46,508 nt of DNA, from positions 1 through 46,508 of the forward strand of contig NZ_CALFXI010000016.1 in the NCBI RefSeq assembly GCF_937958065.1, in the 5' to 3' direction. Source of the stretch: an uncultured Steroidobacter sp. GTDB taxonomy: Bacteria > Pseudomonadota > Gammaproteobacteria > Steroidobacterales > Steroidobacteraceae. Both the position numbers and the translations under genes were made by a program. The first letter of the stretch is position 1; the number at the start of each line of letters is the position of its first letter. The notes under the pieces are model-generated. The model had not been told where the DNA came from. It saw only the letters and a program-made list of their open reading frames with translations, and searched no databases. This document shows positions 32,663 to 41,917 of this stretch, one piece after another.

Positions 32663-34804
32663 TCAGCGCCCGAGCCCCAGGCCGCGCTGCGCGATGATGT
32701 TTCGCTGGATCTCGTTGCTGCCGCCGCCGACCACGAACATGATCGTCGAGCGCAGCAGCAGCTCGATCTCACCGTCCGCGGGGACGTCGTTCGCGTTCGT
32801 GCCTAGCAGCGCTGGGGTGCCGAGCAGATCCAGAGCCGACTCGCATACGCTCTGGGCCAGCTCGCTCGCGAAAACTTTTGCCATCGCCGCTTGTGCGAGC
32901 GGCGCGGCGCCTGGCGCTGCAGGCTCGAGCGACTGCGCGACCAGCAAACGGCTCGTGACCAATTCCGAGGCGAGCTGGCCGATTCGATCGCGGGTCAACG
33001 ACTCCTGCGCGAGCTGAGGCCGCTGCCGCACTGACTGCACGATTGCGCCAAGGAGTGACTGCACGCGAATGGCGAGGCCGCCCATCGCGATGCGCTCGTT
33101 GGCGAGCGCGCCGGCGAGAATCGCCCAACCCGCGTTCTCCTCGCCCAGTCGCCAGTCGACCGGGACGCGCACCTCGTCGAAGAAGATGCTGCAGAACTTC
33201 TGCCCGTACATCGCTTGCATCTCGTGCACGGTGATGCCGGGCGTGTTCATCGGCACCACGAACAAGCTGATGCCCGCGTGTCTCATCTTTGGATCGGGAT
33301 GCGTGCGCGCGGCCAGCAGCATGTGCGAGGCGCGATGACCGTCGGTGGTCCAGATCTTCTGTCCGTTCACGAGATACGCGTCGCCCTCGCGAACCGCGCG
33401 TGTGCGCAAGCTCGCCAGATCCGAGCCCGCCTCCGGCTCGCTGTAGCCGAGACATCCGGTGATCGTGCCGGCGCGCAACCCTGGCAGCAGCGCATCCTTC
33501 AGCGGCTGTGAACCGTGCGCGATGATCTCCGGCGCCATGATTCGGCAACTGCAGATCAGCGCATGATCGCTGGCTCCAACCTTCAGCAATTCCTCGGCGT
33601 AGGCGAGTTGTTCGAGCGGCGTCGCGTCCAGTCCACCCGCGCTCTTCGGCCAGTTCAGCGTGGTCCAACCCGCGCGACCCAGTCGCTCGGCGAACGTGAG
33701 ATCCCAGGGGCGGTCTGCTTCAGGACGGGCTCGCAGCGCTGCACGCTCTTGTGAAGACCAATTCTGCGAAAGCCATCCACGAAAGCGCGCACGGAATGGT
33801 GCGACCGGATCGTCAGCGCGACCGAAGAGTGTTTCGACGTTCGCACCGTCTCCCGATAGCAGAAATTCCGCCAGCTCCGCTCTCGCCTTGGTCACACCTC
33901 CCAGACGCACGAGATCTGCGTGCACTCGACGGAACAACGCGGGCGCCGGATGTTCTTCGGCGAAGCCCACAGCGCCGAAGCAGTGTTGGGTTTCAAGTGC
34001 GACCCGGCGCAACGAGCCGGCTGCGAACGCAGTCGCCGAGGCAGCCAGCGCGCGCCAATTGGCAGCGCCTTCATCGTGCGGGCGGGCTGCAGCGGCGAGT
34101 TGCAAGCGACAGCCCTCGAGCGCCATGTGGCTGTTCGCCATCTTGTGCTGGATGGCCTGGAATGACGCGATCGCTTGTCCGAACTGCTTGCGCTCCTTGC
34201 CGTAACTCAGGAAGGCTTCGAAGCCTTCTACCGCAGCACCATAGGCACGCGCCGCCCAGCCGAGCCGAACGATGACAAGCAACTCGGCGCACTGCTCCGA
34301 CGTCAACGGACGCGAGCGGGCGGGCGACCATAGATGCAGATCGGCGAATCCTGGAGCGAGCGCTGGCGTCGGCTGCAACGTGACACCCTCCGCGTCGCGC
34401 GCCACGACACACAGATGACAATCGTCGGTGAGCACCAGCCACTCGTCGGCGTCCGCTGTCCCTTCGACGAAGCGCGCCGTCCCCAGGACTCGCTCCGGTT
34501 CGAATACCAGGTTGCAGGAATGTTCCTTCTTGCCGAAGGTGCCAACGGCCAGAGCAAGGCGTGAAGCTGAGTCCGTCAGCCCGCGTGCATACCGATTTGC
34601 AATCGCGGCTTCCAGCACGGGGAGCGTCGATGCGCAACGACCCATCTCGGTCATGACGACGAGCAGGTCTGCGAGGCCGCCGGAATGTTCGCCAGAAAAA
34701 AATTCCGTGAGACCTTGTTCAACGACACTGGACCAGCGCGCGCCACTCGCCAGCATGCGCCGTACGGAGTCGGCCAGCAGATCGGCGTGTGCGTCTTCCC
34801 TCAT
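32663..34804 (-). CDS. Fused two-domain acyl-CoA dehydrogenase (FadE34-like layout)
   Basis: 713 residues from ATG at 34804, whose ATGA overlaps the stop of the upstream thiolase-like gene; a GTG at 34813 is a weaker alternative. Two acyl-CoA dehydrogenase domains lie in tandem. The first (about residues 1-315) is abbreviated but keeps the FAD-binding YGKERKQFGQAIASFQAIQHKMA. The second (330-713) is complete, with GCLGYSEPEAGSDLASL, VNGQKIWTTDGHRASHML and a C-terminal MFVVGGGSNEIQRNIIAQRGLGL. This alpha-beta fusion is known for FadE34-type enzymes that oxidise bulky steroid side chains. It introduces the alpha-beta double bond into an acyl-CoA. Confidence 0.93.
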   Translation of the reverse strand: MREDAHADLLADSVRRMLASGARWSSVVEQGLTEFFSGEHSGGLADLLVVMTEMGRCASTLPVLEAAIANRYARGLTDSASRLALAVGTFGKKEHSCNLVFEPERVLGTARFVEGTADADEWLVLTDDCHLCVVARDAEGVTLQPTPALAPGFADLHLWSPARSRPLTSEQCAELLVIVRLGWAARAYGAAVEGFEAFLSYGKERKQFGQAIASFQAIQHKMANSHMALEGCRLQLAAAARPHDEGAANWRALAASATAFAAGSLRRVALETQHCFGAVGFAEEHPAPALFRRVHADLVRLGGVTKARAELAEFLLSGDGANVETLFGRADDPVAPFRARFRGWLSQNWSSQERAALRARPEADRPWDLTFAERLGRAGWTTLNWPKSAGGLDATPLEQLAYAEELLKVGASDHALICSCRIMAPEIIAHGSQPLKDALLPGLRAGTITGCLGYSEPEAGSDLASLRTRAVREGDAYLVNGQKIWTTDGHRASHMLLAARTHPDPKMRHAGISLFVVPMNTPGITVHEMQAMYGQKFCSIFFDEVRVPVDWRLGEENAGWAILAGALANERIAMGGLAIRVQSLLGAIVQSVRQRPQLAQESLTRDRIGQLASELVTSRLLVAQSLEPAAPGAAPLAQAAMAKVFASELAQSVCESALDLLGTPALLGTNANDVPADGEIELLLRSTIMFVVGGGSNEIQRNIIAQRGLGLGR

Positions 34805-36312
34805 CGCACCCACCGCCAGTAGCGATAACCGTCATCCGATGCTACGCACTCACCGCTCGATCCGACGGGCTCGACCTCACCGGACACGAGGAAGTGAAGA
34901 CCTGCCTGATCGTCCGGGGACACACGGGATACGAAGCGTCGCCCGTCCGGAGCAATCGCGACGATCGTGCCGAAGCTCGGGCGCCCGTCGCGTCCGTACG
35001 GCACGGAATAAGCCTCGATGCGTCCCGGCCCCACGTACTCTTCATCGAGCACAGGCGCAGGGCCTCGCACACGCTCCGCCTCGGAGTCGAAATTGAATTC
35101 TCGCGGCAACGTGGCCGCGTCTTCGGCAGGTGCGCGAGAAAGAACGATCGAATGGTTGTGAGTCGCGAAGCCGCCGTTCGCAAAGATGAAGCCGTGCGTG
35201 CCGCGAGCACGCAGCTTGCGAGTCATCATTACGATGGCGTGCATCATGCAATTGCCGATGGGCCCGCCGCCGAAACTGAGGCCGCCATACACGCTCGGCG
35301 CGCGATCGAGCGGCCAGCCGAGTGCGCGTCGGGCCATCTTCGCGACGCATGGGAAGCAGTTGTACAACTCCACGTAGTCGAGCTGATCGGACCGCAGTCG
35401 ATTGAGCTCGAGCGTCTTGCCGATCGAGATTTCCATCGCGTGGGAGCGAACATAGGAATCACGCGCGAGAAAGTCCTCGCTCTCGCTGGCCGCCGCGCCC
35501 GCGCCCACATGGATGATGCGATCCTCGCTGATTCCCATGCGCCGCGCTCGCTCCAGGCTGGTCACGAGAACGGCAGCCCCCTGATTCACGGCGCTGTTCG
35601 CCACCATGAGCTTGGTGTATGGAAACGTGATCATCCGATTGCGGTCGGTCACCGTCGCGATCTGCTCGGCGCTCAGCGCCTCGCGAATGCAGGCTGCATC
35701 GTTTTCCGACGCGACACTCGAGTAGGCAGCCCACATGAGAGCCGTCTCACGTTGCGCCTCAGCAAAGCTTTGCCCCCACGCGGCTCGCGTTGCCGACTCG
35801 TAGAGGGGGTAGACATCGGTCGGCGTCGTCAATCCATACTTGCGCAAGAATGGTCGGACGGTCGCGTCCAGCAACTGACGCATCGCGTTCTGCGATTTGC
35901 CAGTCTCCGCAGCGCTACGACGCGCAGCCGTGCGCAGCGCTTCACCGCCAACCAATGCGGCGATCTCCACTTCTCCAGAGGCCACCAGGTTGGCCGCGTG
36001 GTTCAGCAGGAACACAGGCCCATCGCCGCTCGGTTGCGGCGTCAGCAATGTCGACCTGGGCCTGAGTCCCGTAGCCGCGATCAGGTGCGGCAGGAATGGC
36101 TCGGTGCCCGGCCACGGCGCGATACTGCCGCTCATGTGATTCTCGACGCCGAGAAAGTCGAGCTGCGCCAGCACACCGCCGCCCGCATCACGATCCGCGT
36201 TCGACAATGCTTCTTTCATCAGATCGATGACGTCCAGCGGCTGCGCGCTGGCGTCGCTCGGATCATTGATCTGACCGACGCCAACGATGACCGGAATATT
36301 GCGCGCTTGCAT
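34801..36312 (-). CDS. Thiolase-like protein (TLP1 type, with C-terminal extra domain)
   Basis: 503 residues. Thiolase fold (IPVIVGVGQIND at the start, VNQGAAVLVTSLERARRMGI, VELYNCFPCVAKMA) followed by an added domain of about 95 residues (IEAYSVPYGRDGRPSFGTIVAI onward), as in type 1 thiolase-like proteins. The usual nucleophile region reads LTPQPSGDGP with no Cys, and the HPxG motif reads GGLSFGGGPIGNCMMHA with no His, so ordinary thiolysis is doubtful. It could cleave by a retro-aldol route, act with a partner, or be a scaffold. Ten bases follow from the TonB receptor gene. Confidence 0.88.
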   Translation of the reverse strand: MQARNIPVIVGVGQINDPSDASAQPLDVIDLMKEALSNADRDAGGGVLAQLDFLGVENHMSGSIAPWPGTEPFLPHLIAATGLRPRSTLLTPQPSGDGPVFLLNHAANLVASGEVEIAALVGGEALRTAARRSAAETGKSQNAMRQLLDATVRPFLRKYGLTTPTDVYPLYESATRAAWGQSFAEAQRETALMWAAYSSVASENDAACIREALSAEQIATVTDRNRMITFPYTKLMVANSAVNQGAAVLVTSLERARRMGISEDRIIHVGAGAAASESEDFLARDSYVRSHAMEISIGKTLELNRLRSDQLDYVELYNCFPCVAKMARRALGWPLDRAPSVYGGLSFGGGPIGNCMMHAIVMMTRKLRARGTHGFIFANGGFATHNHSIVLSRAPAEDAATLPREFNFDSEAERVRGPAPVLDEEYVGPGRIEAYSVPYGRDGRPSFGTIVAIAPDGRRFVSRVSPDDQAGLHFLVSGEVEPVGSSGECVASDDGYRYWRWVR

Positions 36313-36322
36313 TGCTTGCCGA

Positions 36323-38776
36323 TCAGAACTTGAACGTGCCCTGGAACATCACCTGGCGACTGCGGTTCGCCAGGCCCATCAGTTGCACGGTGGTGCCCGC
36401 GGTCACCGGCGCCCCCGGCTTCTCGGCGACATACGAGGTGTAGAACTCGTTCGAGAGGTTCTTGCCGATCAACGACAGCTGCCAGCGCTCGTCCACCGGA
36501 CCGATGCTGAGGTTCGCATCGAACAGCCAGAACGCAGGCTGGTCGCCGAACGGATTGCCATTGTCCGCGGCGATGTAGTCGTCGCTGAAACGCGCATTCC
36601 CGGCGATGGTGAGCGTGTAGCTGCCGCCGAGCGGCACCTTCGCATCGAAGCCACCATTGGCGGTGAACTCCGGGGCGCGAGAGAGCGCCTGGCCCGAGCG
36701 CTGCCAGGAGAAGGAGCCATCGCCGTTCGGCACATTGCATCCCTGAGCGGCGGTCTGGCCGCCCCAGCATTGCGCGAGATAGTCATCGAAGCGAGCCCTG
36801 TTGTACGCGGCTCCGGCGTTCAGCGTCAGCCAATCGAGCGGGCGCGCGGAGACTTCGGCCTCGATGCCTCTGATCGTGGCGGAGGCTGCGTTCGAAATGA
36901 CGAAGCTGGTGGTCGCAGCGTTGAACGCAGTGACCTGCAGGTCGGTGTAGTCGTACGCGTAGACGGTGCTCGTCAGCACCACGCGGCCATCGAGCAGCCG
37001 CGACTTCACGCCGCCTTCGAAGCCGTCGATCTTCTCGGATTTGAAACGAATCGAATCGACGGTGATGGTCGCCGGCACCAGGTTCGTGCTGATGCCGAAG
37101 CCGCCCGACTTGTAGCCGGTCTTGTAACCGACGTAAGCCGTGAAGTCCTGGGTGGGCCGCCAGGTCAACGTTGCCTCCGGCGACAAGTTGTCGTCCCTGA
37201 AGTTGTCCGTGAACATCTGGCCCTCGGCCGCGAGCACGGTGCCCGACAGCGGCGGATGCACCCAGGCGTTGGTCATCCAGGAATCTTTCTCCTCGTGCGT
37301 GTAGCGAACCCCACCGGCCAGTTCGAGTTGCGAGGTGATGTCCCAGATGAGCTGGCCGAACGCGGAGAGCGTCTGACCTGCCGTGCTGCCCGGCTTCTCC
37401 CAAGTGTGATACTTCCCGGTCGCGGCATCCCTCGGCAACGGTGCGATCAGGACGGTGTTGGTGAAGTCGAGCGTCGTATCCTGGTAGAACGCGCCGAGCA
37501 TGAAGTTGAGCGGCGAGTCGAACTTCGACAGCAGCCGCACCTCCTGGCTCAGCGATTCGAATTTCTCATGCTCGGCCGCGTTGTACGCCATGTAGACCGT
37601 GCTGTCGTAGTTGTCGAAGTATTTGGTGTCGCTGTTGAAGTAGCCCGTGATCGAGGCGACGCCGAAGCGGTCGCCGTCGTAGTTCACGGCGAGGCTGGCG
37701 AGCAGCATCTTCGTATCGGTGTACGGAAACTGTTCCGCGATCGGCCAGTTGTCCGCATAGCCGTTCGGCAAGCCGCCGTTCGAATACCTGCCGTCGAGCT
37801 TGCAATCGCCAAAGGGATCGACCGCAACGGCGGGAATGCCGCCGTAGACCACGACCGGCGTCGAGTAGGCGCCGCAATGAATGACTTCCTGTCCGGCCGA
37901 CGGACCATCGTCGGTGTGCTTCATGCCGGCGATCTTCAGCTCGGCGTCGAACGGGCTGCCTTCCGGATTGAACGCGAGACTCACACGCCCCAGGAAGTTC
38001 TCATCGCCCGGCCGGCGGGTTGCCGGTGCCTGCGGCAGGTTGCTCGGCCCGGCGAACGGCGAGCTGCTCAGTTGCCCCGCCGTGTTTCTGAGCCAGCCAT
38101 CCATCTCGCTGTAACGTAAGGCGACGCGACCCGACAATGAATCAGTGAGCGGTCCGGAGATCACACCTTCCGTGATGTACTCGTCGGCCTCAAACTCGTA
38201 GCCCGCGCGAACGTAGCCTTCGAGCTCGTTGGTGGGCGACGCCGAAGTCATGCTGATGACGCCGGCCGGGCTGTTCTTGCCGAAGAACAGCGCCTGCGGT
38301 CCCTTCATCACTTCCACCTGCTTCAGGTCGAGCATGCCGAAATCGATGATGCGCGCGCGGCCGGTCTGCACGCCGTCGACGCTCACTGCGACGGCTTGGT
38401 CGAAGCCCGCGTTCGCTGGCGACGAACCAACGCCGCGTAACACGATGACACCACCACCGCCGCTCGATGAGCGGTCGATCGCGAGCGACGGCACCGTTCG
38501 CGCCAGGTCGCGGGCATCTCTTGCGACAAACGTGGTCAGCTGTTCGGCACCGATGGCGGTTACGGCAACCGGCGCTTCGAGCAAACTCTCCTCCCGTTGC
38601 CGGGCCGTCACGATGACTTCTTCCAGCAGCGGCTCAGATGCAACCGCAGCCTTGGATGTTTCCTGTGCCGAGAGCGGCGCCGTGCCGAGCGCGCATGCCA
38701 CTGCGGATGCCAGCAGCGTGCCGAAGCGCATGGCCTGTTTCGATCCAGGCTCGGCAGACTTGTTCTTGATGCTCAC
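36323..38776 (-). CDS. TonB-dependent outer-membrane receptor
   Basis: 817 residues, GTG start at 38776 with GGGGGAG upstream. A polar N-terminus of about 15 residues precedes the signal sequence (MRFGTLLASAVACALGTAPLSAQ). The TonB-box region is LLEEVIVTARQREESLLEAP. The plug domain follows (residues 60-170: VVLRGVGSSPANAGFDQAV and the GPQALFFGKNSPAGVI motif), then a 22-strand barrel ending in RQVMFQGTFKF with a terminal Phe. It imports a scarce or bulky substrate with energy from TonB-ExbBD. Located in the middle of a catabolic operon, it probably takes up the pathway's substrate, not a siderophore. Confidence 0.95.
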   Translation of the reverse strand: MSIKNKSAEPGSKQAMRFGTLLASAVACALGTAPLSAQETSKAAVASEPLLEEVIVTARQREESLLEAPVAVTAIGAEQLTTFVARDARDLARTVPSLAIDRSSSGGGGVIVLRGVGSSPANAGFDQAVAVSVDGVQTGRARIIDFGMLDLKQVEVMKGPQALFFGKNSPAGVISMTSASPTNELEGYVRAGYEFEADEYITEGVISGPLTDSLSGRVALRYSEMDGWLRNTAGQLSSSPFAGPSNLPQAPATRRPGDENFLGRVSLAFNPEGSPFDAELKIAGMKHTDDGPSAGQEVIHCGAYSTPVVVYGGIPAVAVDPFGDCKLDGRYSNGGLPNGYADNWPIAEQFPYTDTKMLLASLAVNYDGDRFGVASITGYFNSDTKYFDNYDSTVYMAYNAAEHEKFESLSQEVRLLSKFDSPLNFMLGAFYQDTTLDFTNTVLIAPLPRDAATGKYHTWEKPGSTAGQTLSAFGQLIWDITSQLELAGGVRYTHEEKDSWMTNAWVHPPLSGTVLAAEGQMFTDNFRDDNLSPEATLTWRPTQDFTAYVGYKTGYKSGGFGISTNLVPATITVDSIRFKSEKIDGFEGGVKSRLLDGRVVLTSTVYAYDYTDLQVTAFNAATTSFVISNAASATIRGIEAEVSARPLDWLTLNAGAAYNRARFDDYLAQCWGGQTAAQGCNVPNGDGSFSWQRSGQALSRAPEFTANGGFDAKVPLGGSYTLTIAGNARFSDDYIAADNGNPFGDQPAFWLFDANLSIGPVDERWQLSLIGKNLSNEFYTSYVAEKPGAPVTAGTTVQLMGLANRSRQVMFQGTFKF

Positions 38777-38809
38777 GATTACTCCCCCTTCCAGCTGATT
38801 TATATAGTG

Positions 38810-39754
38810 CTAAAGCAGTGTCATCAGTCCGGCACACGCGCGATCCATGATCTCCTGGGACGACGGAATGGCGAGCCTGAGCATCGCGATGCCGTGGATG
38901 TGCCCGGGCGCCTCGACGAAATGCACATTGACGCCTGCCTTTGCGCAGCTCGCGGCATAGCTGCGGCCTTCATCTCTCAGCGGATCGAAGCCGCACGTGA
39001 GCAGCGCAAGTGGCGCCAACCCATCGAAGGATTCCGCCAGCAGCGGCGAACAACGCCAGTCGCTTCGTTGTGCACGATCAGGCACGTAGGCATCGATGAA
39101 CGATTCCATATCGGCCGCTTCAAGCAGGTAGCCCTCGGCCGATTCCGAATACGACTGGCTGCGACCGGCGACGTCGAGAACTGGATAGAGGAGCAATTGA
39201 GCGCGCACACTGGGATCTCCACGCAGTTCGAGCGCGACCGCCGCCGCAAGCCCGCCGCCTGCGCTGTCCCCGGCGAGCACGACGCCACGCGTGCCGGCAA
39301 AGGCTGGATGTGCTGACGAGAGCACGAGCCGAGTCGCGGCGAGTGCATCCTCGTAGGCCGCCGGAAATCTCGCCTCGGGCGCGAGCCGGTAATCGACGCT
39401 GACCAGTCGCAGCCGGGTACGCGCAGCAATGGATCGACACAGGCTGTCGTGAGTGTCGAGATCGCCCGTGACCCAGCCACCGCCATGGAAATAAACAATG
39501 CTCGGGCCGGCGTCGCTCATCGCTTCAGGAACAAAGACGCGAGCGCGCAGCTGGCGAGTGCCATCGATGTTCAGGGAGATGTCCTCGCTCCTTACTGAAG
39601 GATCGGGAGGCAGGTCGACCAGGGTCGCCATCTGGCGAACCGCGGCGCGCGCCTCAGCAATTTGCAGCGAGCGGAACGGCGGCTGCCCCGCGGTAGCATC
39701 GAGGAACGCGCGCACGTCAACGGCGACGAAGTTCTGTGGCTTCAGCTGCGTCAT
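38810..39754 (-). CDS. HSL-family esterase/lipase (alpha/beta hydrolase)
   Basis: 314 residues from ATG at 39754. Oxyanion motif HGGGW (90-94), nucleophile Ser 164 in GDSAGGG, acid Asp in GFDPLRDEG (about 255), and base His in PGHIHGIAM (about 285): all features of the hormone-sensitive lipase family. Cytoplasmic, with no signal peptide. In this operon the natural task is to hydrolyse the ester or lactone made by the Baeyer-Villiger enzyme. Ten bases after the aldehyde dehydrogenase. Confidence 0.93.
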   Translation of the reverse strand: MTQLKPQNFVAVDVRAFLDATAGQPPFRSLQIAEARAAVRQMATLVDLPPDPSVRSEDISLNIDGTRQLRARVFVPEAMSDAGPSIVYFHGGGWVTGDLDTHDSLCRSIAARTRLRLVSVDYRLAPEARFPAAYEDALAATRLVLSSAHPAFAGTRGVVLAGDSAGGGLAAAVALELRGDPSVRAQLLLYPVLDVAGRSQSYSESAEGYLLEAADMESFIDAYVPDRAQRSDWRCSPLLAESFDGLAPLALLTCGFDPLRDEGRSYAASCAKAGVNVHFVEAPGHIHGIAMLRLAIPSSQEIMDRACAGLMTLL

Positions 39755-39764
39755 GGCCGCTCGC

Positions 39765-41270
39765 TCAAGGGTTGCCAAGAGCCACGTACACGGCCTTCGA
39801 CTCCAGGAAGGCCTTGAAGCCTTCGTCACCCATCTCGCGACCGAAGCCGGATTCCTTATAGCCACCGAACGGCATCGATGGATGCGTCACGCCGTAGCAG
39901 TTGATCCACACATTGCCGGCGCGCAAGCGGCTCGCGAGCGTGTGCGCCTTATCCAGGCTGCTCGTGAAAATGCCGGCGCCGAGCCCATAGTTGGTGTCGT
40001 TTGCCATTGCGACCACTTCATCGAAGTCGTCGAACGGCGTTGCGACCACAACCGGCCCGAATATCTCTTCACGCGCCATCCGCGCGCCGGCAGCGAGATT
40101 GGTGAAGACGGTGGGTTCGATAAAAAATCCCTCGCCACCTACTCTCTTGCCGCCCGCAATGACCTGACCGCCTTCGCGTTCACCCAGCGCGATGTAGTCG
40201 GTCACGCGCTGCAACTGCTTCGCGGAGATCAACGGCCCGATCTGATTTCCGGCATCGAAGCCCGGGCCCACGTTCAGCGATTTCGCGAAACTTGCGACCC
40301 CTTCGACCACCCGGTCGAAGGTGCGACGCTGCACATAGAGGCGCGAGCCTGCGAAACATACCTGCCCGGAATTCGCGAAGATCGCCATCGCGGCCCCTGG
40401 GATCGCCTTGTCCATGTCCGCGTCATCGAATACGACACATGGCGATTTGCCTCCGAGCTCCAGCGTGACCCGCTTGATGCTCTCGGCCGCGGATCTCAGG
40501 ACCTGCTTGCCGGTGGCCGTCGATCCGGTGAAGGAGATCTTGTCCACGCCCGGATGTGCGACGAGCGCAGCGCCCGCATCGCCGTATCCTGGGACGACGT
40601 TCAGTACACCCGGCGGAAGACCCGCCTCCAAACCGAGCTCGCCCAGCCGTAATGCGGTTAGCGGCGTGTCCTCGGCCGGCTTGACGATGCAAGTGCAACC
40701 TGCGGCCAGTGCCGGTGCCACTTTGATCATGAAGGTGGCGATCGGGCCGTTCCAGGGAATCACGAGACCCACGACACCGACCGGCTCGAGTGCGGTGTAG
40801 GAATGAAATCTCGCACCATCTCCAGACACTGCGGACGAAGTATTCTGGCCGATTGCGCGACCCGTCATTCCCGCGAAGTGACGAAGCCAGGCTGCGGAGG
40901 CCGCGACGCCCCACTGAGCGAAGCCCTTCGGCATGCCATTGTCGAGCACTTCGAGCTCGACGAGCTCTTCGATGTTTTGTTCGAGCAGATCGGCATAACG
41001 CAACAACAATCGCGCACGCGATGCCGCCGACATGCCGCGCCATGCAGCGCTCTCGAACGCCTCGCGCGCAGCGACGACAGAGCGATCTATATCCGCGCCG
41101 CCAGCCTTCGCGACCCGAGCAATGACCTGGCCGTTGGCGGGATTGCGTGTCTCGAAACGCTCGCCACTGATAGCGGCGCAGCGCGCTCCCGCGATGAGCA
41201 AGTCATGCTCACGCTCCAGGAATCGACTTGCCGCCGGATGCAGCAATGATCCAACTGCTCGCGTGTCCAT
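39765..41270 (-). CDS. NAD(P)-dependent aldehyde dehydrogenase
   Basis: 501 residues from ATG at 41270, which has AGGGGG upstream; the frame extends four codons to a TTG at 41282. Aldehyde dehydrogenase signature parts: PWNGPIATFMIKVAPALAAG, KPAEDTPLTAL, FTGSTATGKQVL, general-base Glu in VTLELGGKSP and nucleophile Cys in NSGQVCFAGSRLYV, then EEIFGPVVVATPFD and MPFGGYKESGFGREMG. It oxidises an aldehyde to an acid. First gene of the eleven-gene operon and so nearest its promoter. Confidence 0.95.
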   Translation of the reverse strand: MDTRAVGSLLHPAASRFLEREHDLLIAGARCAAISGERFETRNPANGQVIARVAKAGGADIDRSVVAAREAFESAAWRGMSAASRARLLLRYADLLEQNIEELVELEVLDNGMPKGFAQWGVAASAAWLRHFAGMTGRAIGQNTSSAVSGDGARFHSYTALEPVGVVGLVIPWNGPIATFMIKVAPALAAGCTCIVKPAEDTPLTALRLGELGLEAGLPPGVLNVVPGYGDAGAALVAHPGVDKISFTGSTATGKQVLRSAAESIKRVTLELGGKSPCVVFDDADMDKAIPGAAMAIFANSGQVCFAGSRLYVQRRTFDRVVEGVASFAKSLNVGPGFDAGNQIGPLISAKQLQRVTDYIALGEREGGQVIAGGKRVGGEGFFIEPTVFTNLAAGARMAREEIFGPVVVATPFDDFDEVVAMANDTNYGLGAGIFTSSLDKAHTLASRLRAGNVWINCYGVTHPSMPFGGYKESGFGREMGDEGFKAFLESKAVYVALGNP

Positions 41271-41282
41271 CGTCCCCCTCAA

Positions 41283-41917
41283 TCGATTCGTCTTGCCGGT
41301 GGCAACTCAACGACTCGCTCGATCCCTTTACCGGCCTCGTCCGATCTGCGCGGGCGATGGCGTCGTCCATTGATGTTTCGACGAGTCGATTTCTAACTCA
41401 TTCGCATCTAGCAGGTCAAGAAAAGTATAACGCGTTGCAGTTTTTGTCCAGACGCGCATGACGCCCCCCGAACGATGCGGCGCGGGCAGCAAACGATTGA
41501 AGCGTGCGTTGCTGATCGAGCGAAATGTGAGATGACCGCGCCCTTTCCCTGGCACTACACGGCAACCGATCGAAGTTGCACTATCTTTCGATAGGTGATG
41601 CTCACCGTCCGCTGCGCGACACTGCCACTATGGCAATGACTCAGACTGGAAACACCGTGTGAACTTCGAAGTGTCGTAAGAACATTTGGGCTTCCGCGAC
41701 AGGGTCCGCAAATGGGTGAACCGGGAGCCACTGAAGAGCCTGGCACGCAAGCTCGAACAGGACGAGCACAACCATCCGATCGAGCTGTTGGATAAATTCA
41801 CCGAGGCCGGCTTTCACGGCAGGGTTGCGTCCCCGCGATGTTGCATTCGTCGCACAGGCCGTGCATCGAGCATCGCGATGATGACCGATATCTCTAGTTA
41901 TCTGGATTTCGTGCCGG
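41283..41917. other. Intergenic region upstream of the catabolic operon
   Basis: 635 bases between the operon start and the end of the UspA gene. It contains the promoter candidate at 41424-41450 and a short inverted repeat TCGAC-GA-GTCGA at 41378-41389 that might bind a regulator. A TTG-started plus-strand frame from 41686 shows no family features and is not annotated as a gene. Confidence 0.5.
41424..41450 (-). promoter_or_regulatory. Candidate sigma-70 promoter of the catabolic operon
   Basis: On the minus strand TGGACA (41450-41445) and TATACT (41429-41424), each 5/6 to consensus, spaced 15 bases, which is short. The leader to the ATG at 41270 would be about 145 bases and includes the small palindrome at 41378-41389. 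Confidence 0.45.

Noticed and set aside
23017..41270. Calling the operon a polyethylene glycol or polyvinyl alcohol pathway because of its PQQ dehydrogenase, aldehyde dehydrogenase and TonB receptor.
   Set aside because: The Baeyer-Villiger enzyme, HSL esterase and full acyl-CoA set fit a ketone or alicyclic substrate better.
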